This document shows positions 59,047 to 64,000 of a stretch of 64,000 nt of DNA, one piece after another; position 1 is the stretch's first letter, and each line of letters begins with the position of its first letter. The DNA is from CAYNVS01 sp964400725 (GTDB lineage Bacteria; Myxococcota_A; SURF-8; CAYNVS01), in contig CAYNVS010000013.1 of the NCBI GenBank assembly GCA_964400725.1, forward strand, positions 1 through 64,000, written 5' to 3'. Under the pieces are notes generated by a model. It was not told where the DNA came from. It searched no databases and saw only the letters and a program-made list of their open reading frames with translations. The translations under genes were made by a program, and so were the position numbers.

Positions 59047-60378
59047 ATGCCGGACGCGATTTTCAAAAATGGGACGGTGGTAAACGCCCGCGGAATAGTT
59101 AAAGCCGACGTAGCGGTAAGCGGCGGTAAAATCGTCGAGATCGCGCCTCAAATCGCTTCCGGCTCAATGAGGGAAATTGACTGCGAAGGGAAACTGCTGC
59201 TGCCCGGACTCATCGACCCTCACGTTCACCTGCGAGATCCAGGTTTTCCCGAAAAAGAAACTTTCGAGACCGGAACGTCCGCCGCCGCGGCAGCAGGCGT
59301 TACGACGATATTTGATATGCCCAACACAAACCCTCCTACCGTTGACGAAGCGTCTTTAGATATAAAAGCCGAAATCGCCGCTAAAAGCGCAAAGTGCGGC
59401 TACGCTTTTTTCGTCGCGGCGACGCCGTCTAACATAGAAGAGCTGCCTAATCTGCTGCGGCGCGATTACGTCTGCGGAGTAAAACTCTTTTTAGGCTCCA
59501 CAACCGGCGACATGCTTATGCGCGGAGCGGACGTAGAGCGGCTTTTCGCGGAAATGAAAAGACGCGGATGTAAAAAACCGGTCGCTTTCCACGGCGAGCT
59601 TCAGTCTTCGCTTGAACTGCGCGCAGGCGCCGAGCTGGCGAAGTTCCCGCATTATTTAAGGCGTCCGGCGGTTGCGGGAATCGACGGAATGCGGCTCGCT
59701 GCTGAATTGTCGCTCAAATACGGCGTTCCGGTTCACGCATGCCATTTGAGCCTCGCGGAAGAGGCGTCGCTGCTAGCCCGCTTGAAAGCGCAAGGAGCGG
59801 ATATAACCGCCGAAACAACGCCTCAACACGCGCTTATGGACGGACGGGAATCGTGGGAGCGAATAGGCGCAAAAAGCGCGATAAACCCGCCTGTCAGGCG
59901 ATTGGGAGACAGGAACGCGCTTATCGCCGCTCTCGCCGCGGGAACGATTGACTGCCTTTCGACCGATCACGCGCCTCATACCGAAGAAGAAAAAAATAAA
60001 GATAAATTTCCTTCGGGCATGCCGGGACTCGACACGCTGTCGAGACTCGGACTGCTGTTTGCAAGAGGCGGAAGATTAGATTTGACGAGGTTCGCTGCTT
60101 CCTCCTCTTTCAACGCCGCAAAACGCTTCGGACTAAGAGGCAAAGGAGCGATACGCGAAGGATTCGACGCGGACATTATAATTTACGACCAAGCTAATAT
60201 TTTCGCTTTGTCGCCTCTCAAAAAAAGCGAATTGAAAACAAAGTGCGGCTGGTCGGCTTTCGAGGGCGCGCTTATGTGCAAACCGCCCGAAGAAGTTTAC
60301 ATCGGAGGAGAACTCGCGGCGCGCAGCGGAGAGCTTATAAAAGGAGTCAAGGGCATTGCGGCCGTTTGTAAACCGTAG
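59047..60378 (+). CDS. pyrC: Dihydroorotase (class I)
   Basis: Third step of pyrimidine synthesis: cyclises N-carbamoyl-aspartate to dihydroorotate. The amidohydrolase motifs are intact: DPHVHLRDPG metal site (near residue 58), FDMPNTNPPT, the Lys for carbamylation in CGVKLFLGSTTGDM, His in AFHGELQ and HACHLSLAEEA, and the catalytic Asp in LSTDHAPHTEEEK. Length 443 fits the class I zinc enzymes rather than the short E. coli PyrC type. Allantoinase or hydantoinase are less likely given the DPGFPEKETF and STDHAPH forms. GAGGAG precedes the ATG. A structured leader lies upstream. Confidence 0.92.
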   Translation: MPDAIFKNGTVVNARGIVKADVAVSGGKIVEIAPQIASGSMREIDCEGKLLLPGLIDPHVHLRDPGFPEKETFETGTSAAAAAGVTTIFDMPNTNPPTVDEASLDIKAEIAAKSAKCGYAFFVAATPSNIEELPNLLRRDYVCGVKLFLGSTTGDMLMRGADVERLFAEMKRRGCKKPVAFHGELQSSLELRAGAELAKFPHYLRRPAVAGIDGMRLAAELSLKYGVPVHACHLSLAEEASLLARLKAQGADITAETTPQHALMDGRESWERIGAKSAINPPVRRLGDRNALIAALAAGTIDCLSTDHAPHTEEEKNKDKFPSGMPGLDTLSRLGLLFARGGRLDLTRFAASSSFNAAKRFGLRGKGAIREGFDADIIIYDQANIFALSPLKKSELKTKCGWSAFEGALMCKPPEEVYIGGELAARSGELIKGVKGIAAVCKP

Positions 60379-60452
60379 CCGTTTCCTTTCAATTAAACTT
60401 AAAGAGCGGCGATTAATTTGGGCGGGTTAAACCTAGAAATCTTCTTATTTCT

Positions 60453-60481
60453 TTGACACGCCGCCCAGCCTATTTTAATAT
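60453..60481 (+). promoter_or_regulatory. Candidate promoter of the Cys-repeat lipoprotein gene
   Basis: Perfect TTGACA (60453-60458), 17-bp spacer, TAATAT (60476-60481). Same hexamer pair and spacing as at ssb. Confidence 0.5.
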
Positions 60482-60529
60482 ATATAATATGAATATTATT
60501 GGAGGTCGCTTGTATTACGGAGGCAAATT

Positions 60530-63500
60530 ATGAGACGTTATAGCGTATTGCCGTTATTGGCTCTGTTGGTGTGGGCGTTGTCGGCGGCCGCCGGGTGCGG
60601 CGGAGGAGGCGGGGAGAACAAAACCGACGGCGATATACAGGAAGAAGAGCAGATCGTCGAGGAAGACGGGGACGAAGAAAAAATAGAGGAGACCGACGAC
60701 GCCGAGCCAGTCGAAGAAGAGGCGCAGACGTGCCAAGGCGCAGAGAAAAAATGCGACGGATTAAAAATCGTCGAATGCCAAAACGGCTATTGGGTAGAAC
60801 TGTCGGAATGTTCGTCAAGCCAATTTTGCAGGGACGCGCAATGCCATGACCGTATCTGCTCGCCCGACAATAAAATTTGCGACGGCGACTTCGCATACAA
60901 AACATGTCTGTCCGACGGCTCGGACTACTCGGCGCCGACCAACTGCCAAAGCGGCGAATACTGCGAGGGCGGCAAGTGCGAAAAACAAACCTGCAAGCCC
61001 GGCGACAAGAAATGCGAAGGGAACGCCGTCGCGACATGCAACGTAAAGGGGTCGGACTACGACATTGTTTGGTGCGAAACGACGCAGTACTGCGACGAAG
61101 CGGAATGCAAAACAAAAGCGTGCGAGCCGGCAAGCAAGATATGCGACGGAGAAACGGCGTATAGAGTATGCAACGAGACGGGGTCGGGCTACGGCGACGC
61201 GCAGCAGTGCGAAATGGGCAAAACATGCGTCGGCGGCGAATGCTTAACTATCGACGGCGACGAAGAAGAAGCGGAACCCGACGAAACCGGCGACGACGCG
61301 GACGAGGGCGAAGACGAGACGGGAGACGAAGTTGAGCAAGACCTCGAACCAGTTTGCGCGGATTGGACGAAAAAATGCGACGGAAAAACCGTTATGCTGT
61401 GCGAAAACGGCCAATGGAAAACTCTTTTGGACTGCCCCGATCTTAAATATTGCAAAGACGGCGAATGCTTCGATTGGGTCTGCAGCCCCGAATATAAAAT
61501 CTGCGACGGAGATTTCGCGTTTAAAACATGCAAACTCGACGGCTCAGGCTACGGAGACGCGGAGTCTTGCGGCTCAGGCAAGTTCTGCTTAAACGGCGAC
61601 TGTCAGAACCAAATTTGCGCGCCCGGCGAAAAGAAATGCTACTCCACAACAAGCGTTCTGACCTGCAATAAGCAGGGAAGCGATTACCTTGACCCGGAAG
61701 TCTGCCCGAACGGCAAGTACTGCAACGAAGGAGCTTGCGCCGACTACGCATGCCAGCCTAACTCCGTGGTCTGCGACGGCGATTTCGCTTATAAATTCTG
61801 CAAACCCGACGGCTCAGGCTACTCTACGCCGGTTACGTGCCCGTCGAACCAGTATTGCAGCGCCGGGGCGTGCGCGGCGCAAATATGCGCTCCCAAAAGC
61901 AAAAAGTGCGACGGCAACGGCGTCGCTACATGCAACGACAAGGGTTCGGCCTACGGAGCGACAGTTCCGTGCGGCGCAGGCGAATTCTGCGACGCTGGAG
62001 CGTGCATCGCCGTTGACGGCGACGAAGAGCAGTCGGAAATTACGGAAATAACGGACGAGCAGCCCGAAGAAGAAACGGAACCGGAACTCGACGAAGAAGA
62101 GATTGAACCAGAAGATAAAACTCCGCCGACCGTTTCCAACTCAAGCCCTATGCACGGCGAAACCGGAGTAAGCGTAAAGGTTTATACAATTATCGTCAAT
62201 TTCTCCGAGTTGATGACTTTCGACGCCGAGACATGGAATAACGTAAAGTTCCACAAGTCCGGCTGCGTTTTGCCCGACTGCGAAATAGGCTTCCTCGGCA
62301 GAACTCACCGCGAGTTTTACGCTCAAAACTATACGCAGTACGAGCTGTCAATCGACGTTCTCGAATATTCTACGACTTACGAACTGCGCCTTTCAAGCGG
62401 CTTAAAGGATTTGGCCGGCAACCCGCTTGCCGATACTTCTATTCTCTTCACAACCCAAAGCGCGCCGGTTGACGGCGATCCTGAAATTGAAGAAACCGCG
62501 GAAGAAGCCGACGAATACGACGCCGAACCGGAAGAAGAGATTGCCGGAGGAACTATTTCCGGCTCTATTTGGGCGGGAAATCTTTACGTCCATGATTTCA
62601 TGCAGGTTCAGTTATTCAACGCTCCGCCGGTGGACATAAGCGTTACGCCGTTTAAAAAAATCGACAACAACAGCTACTATCCCAGCTACCAATTTACAGA
62701 TTTGCCCAACGGCAAATACTGGGTGCGCGTTTGGTTCGACAACGACGGCGATAGAACGATTAACCCCTTGTACGAGTGGGCGTTCGCAGCCTACGCGCCG
62801 TTGACGATAGACTTGTCCAACCCGAATAAAATTACCTACACCGCCGACGTTTACATGGATTACGACAACCAGTCTCTCGGAGAATTGTCCGGCTCCATCG
62901 ACGTTCCTCCGTCCCTTTTCGGGTTGACGCAGCGAATTTACGTCGAGGCTTACAGAGAAGATCCATCATTAGGGCTTACCGCGCCGATCGCCCGCGTAAA
63001 CGCGAAGGATCCGAGCGTTTCCTACAGCCGTTACTTCTTTAAAATCCGCAACTTGGTCGCGGGTTCGTACTGGCTTAAAGCCTTCTACGACGTTTGCAAC
63101 GAGGCTAACAGCGGCAACGACTACGCCGTAACCCCGCAGGACGTCCAGCCGTTTGCGCTGGATCCGTTTAACGGAGTCCCTTGGGTTCAGAATATTCAGT
63201 TCCATTTCCCATCCGACGACGCGATGATTTGCCCGTCCGACGGCGACGTTGCGGACAACGAGCCGGAGATTGAGCTTGAAAACGAATATACGGCGTGTTC
63301 AAGCGATTCGGGCTGCGTCCAGCCCAACGTCTGTCATATCGACGCAAACGGCAAAACCGGCGACTGCGCCCTGCCTTGCACAAGCGACCTCTTCTGCACA
63401 AGCCGCTACGGCGGAACTTTCTTCTGCGCCGAATCCGACCAGCGCTGCCACGCGCCCACTATTTTGCCCGCGCAAATACCCGACGACTCAACGGCCGGAC

Positions 63501-64000
63501 TTTCGGCGTTCATTTACAAAGGAGACTCGGCCTCAATTCAATCCAAAGTCTGCCTGACCGTCGATATTACGCACCCGAACGTAGGCCAGCTGCGCATATC
63601 GCTGGAACACCCGGCTGGGTACATGTCCGATCTCTACTTCCACGACTATCAAGGACTGGTCGATTTGGTTAAAACTTTCTCGACCGAAGATTTCATGTCG
63701 TTGACGCGCAAAGGCTACTGGAAAATTCACGTTTACGACGATTACGCCGGAGGAACAGGACAGCTAAATTCCATATCGCTGGCATTCGACTCCGACTGCG
63801 CCGGAGGAGACCCGGATGAAACCGAAATTGAAGCCTCGGAGGAACTGCCCGAAGAAGAACCAGAGCTTTCACGCGCGGGGACGTGCGGCAACCCGTACTC
63901 TTTAATCGTTGACGCCAACGGCGACGCCGACACACTGCTTGAACGGACGACGCAGCTGGGCGATTCCGTCAACCCGACCGCATGTTCGGGACTTGCGGCA
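60530..64000 (+). CDS. Giant Cys-repeat lipoprotein (3' end cut by window edge)
   Basis: Open to the last base: 1157 codons visible. Signal peptide ends in lipobox AAG-C (Cys23), followed by TDGDIQEEE and an acidic spacer. Nine Cys-rich repeats of about 40 residues follow in two blocks (68-238 and 276-492), with the pattern C...KxCDG..A..C...GSGY...C..G.YC..G.C. Then come an Ig-like Big_5 domain (about 530-640; NSSPMHGETGVSVKV), two further beta-rich domains (about 675-900), another Cys segment (CSSDSGCVQPNVC) and a proprotein-convertase P-like domain (about 985-1085; LTVDITHPNVGQLRISLEHP). Each junction carries an acidic linker opening with DGD. GGAGG lies 6 bp before ATG 60530. Probably a surface adhesin or enzyme scaffold. 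Confidence 0.85.
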   Translation, partial: MRRYSVLPLLALLVWALSAAAGCGGGGGENKTDGDIQEEEQIVEEDGDEEKIEETDDAEPVEEEAQTCQGAEKKCDGLKIVECQNGYWVELSECSSSQFCRDAQCHDRICSPDNKICDGDFAYKTCLSDGSDYSAPTNCQSGEYCEGGKCEKQTCKPGDKKCEGNAVATCNVKGSDYDIVWCETTQYCDEAECKTKACEPASKICDGETAYRVCNETGSGYGDAQQCEMGKTCVGGECLTIDGDEEEAEPDETGDDADEGEDETGDEVEQDLEPVCADWTKKCDGKTVMLCENGQWKTLLDCPDLKYCKDGECFDWVCSPEYKICDGDFAFKTCKLDGSGYGDAESCGSGKFCLNGDCQNQICAPGEKKCYSTTSVLTCNKQGSDYLDPEVCPNGKYCNEGACADYACQPNSVVCDGDFAYKFCKPDGSGYSTPVTCPSNQYCSAGACAAQICAPKSKKCDGNGVATCNDKGSAYGATVPCGAGEFCDAGACIAVDGDEEQSEITEITDEQPEEETEPELDEEEIEPEDKTPPTVSNSSPMHGETGVSVKVYTIIVNFSELMTFDAETWNNVKFHKSGCVLPDCEIGFLGRTHREFYAQNYTQYELSIDVLEYSTTYELRLSSGLKDLAGNPLADTSILFTTQSAPVDGDPEIEETAEEADEYDAEPEEEIAGGTISGSIWAGNLYVHDFMQVQLFNAPPVDISVTPFKKIDNNSYYPSYQFTDLPNGKYWVRVWFDNDGDRTINPLYEWAFAAYAPLTIDLSNPNKITYTADVYMDYDNQSLGELSGSIDVPPSLFGLTQRIYVEAYREDPSLGLTAPIARVNAKDPSVSYSRYFFKIRNLVAGSYWLKAFYDVCNEANSGNDYAVTPQDVQPFALDPFNGVPWVQNIQFHFPSDDAMICPSDGDVADNEPEIELENEYTACSSDSGCVQPNVCHIDANGKTGDCALPCTSDLFCTSRYGGTFFCAESDQRCHAPTILPAQIPDDSTAGLSAFIYKGDSASIQSKVCLTVDITHPNVGQLRISLEHPAGYMSDLYFHDYQGLVDLVKTFSTEDFMSLTRKGYWKIHVYDDYAGGTGQLNSISLAFDSDCAGGDPDETEIEASEELPEEEPELSRAGTCGNPYSLIVDANGDADTLLERTTQLGDSVNPTACSGLAA
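60731..61243 (+). repeat. Coding repeat block 1: four Cys-rich units
   Basis: Residues 68-238 of the Cys-repeat lipoprotein: one short unit (no GSxY insert) and three full units. Confidence 0.85.
61355..62005 (+). repeat. Coding repeat block 2: five Cys-rich units
   Basis: Residues 276-492: one short unit, then four full units alternating between a 'CDGDFAYKxC' type and a 'KKC...xTCN' type, mirroring block 1. Confidence 0.85.

Noticed and set aside
58927..59151. 74-codon minus-strand frame across the pyrC leader
   Set aside because: It overlaps the leader and pyrC start, has no ribosome-binding site and no recognisable protein features.
60510..60533. Seven-codon leader frame (TTG start) whose stop overlaps the ATG at 60530
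   Set aside because: GGAGG is only 4 bp from the TTG and the frame is short enough to occur by chance; kept as a curiosity only.
60731..62005. CRISPR-like regular repeats
   Set aside because: The period comes from coding Cys repeats of about 120 bp; units are diverged and in frame, without conserved direct repeats or spacers.

Overview
The window is a 64 kb piece of a bacterial chromosome, densely coded on both strands, from a Gram-negative, diderm organism: it encodes a BamA/Omp85-type barrel, several other predicted outer-membrane barrels, many lipoproteins with clear lipoboxes and a type IV pilus regulatory/processing set (PilS, PilR, PilD). The mix of PilSR, FHA-DUF4388, choice-of-anchor-D (ASH) lipoproteins, MopE-like Cys repeats, a gingipain-type C25 lipoprotein and a TIGR04551-like barrel suggests an uncultured relative of the former Deltaproteobacteria (Myxococcota or nearby). 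This is inference; there is no rRNA to settle it. No CRISPR array, prophage or intact insertion sequence is visible. Two genes run off the ends: dnaB on the left and a giant Cys-rich lipoprotein on the right.

Layout. 1-11.9 kb: dnaB (3' part), then a leftward set with two CNNM/CorC transporters, an outer-membrane protein, mltG, a six-hairpin glycosidase-like lipoprotein, a long BamA-like protein and an unknown gene. 12-18.9 kb: rightward lipoprotein, pilS-pilR-pilD and a second histidine kinase. 18.9-23.1 kb: leftward aminotransferase-rsmG-parA (overlapping by ATGA), a membrane protein and an M50 protease. 23.4-30.3 kb: rightward esterase lipoprotein, ssb, TPR, FHA, cmk, a CxxCxxCC protein and a radical SAM protein. 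30.3-41.9 kb: leftward collagen-like lipoprotein, tRNA-Arg(TCT), a 1650-residue mosaic lipoprotein, an enoyl-CoA hydratase, gpmI, an outer-membrane protein, a DUF167 gene and divIVA. 42-45.1 kb: nitroreductase, then a leftward ribH-nusB-(M17 N-domain)-small membrane protein-thioesterase operon. 45.4-54.4 kb: mostly envelope and redox proteins. 54.5-64 kb: two radical-SAM-type genes, dnaA, pyrC behind a structured leader, and the Cys-repeat lipoprotein.

How things fit together. Replication genes (dnaB, ssb, dnaA, parA) are scattered through the window, and DnaB ends in the same acidic SDDD(V/I)PF tip as SSB, so the helicase may compete for or share SSB-tail partners. Envelope building (MltG, BamA-like, CNNM, DivIVA) and surface display (at least eight lipoproteins) dominate the rest. 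Five of the lipoproteins share an N-terminal design: lipobox Cys, a short polar stretch, an NGDEE-like motif, then a long Asp/Glu-rich spacer.

Best candidates for something undescribed: (1) two radical SAM proteins whose N-terminal half looks like a dead copy ending in its own Cys cluster, plus a stand-alone partner without the CxxxCxxC motif; (2) the two-hairpin leader before pyrC, driven by a good sigma70-type promoter; (3) the SSB-like tail on DnaB; (4) the modular DGD/NGDEE acidic-spacer lipoproteins; (5) repeated TTGACTA heptamers upstream of dnaA where ordinary DnaA boxes are not seen.
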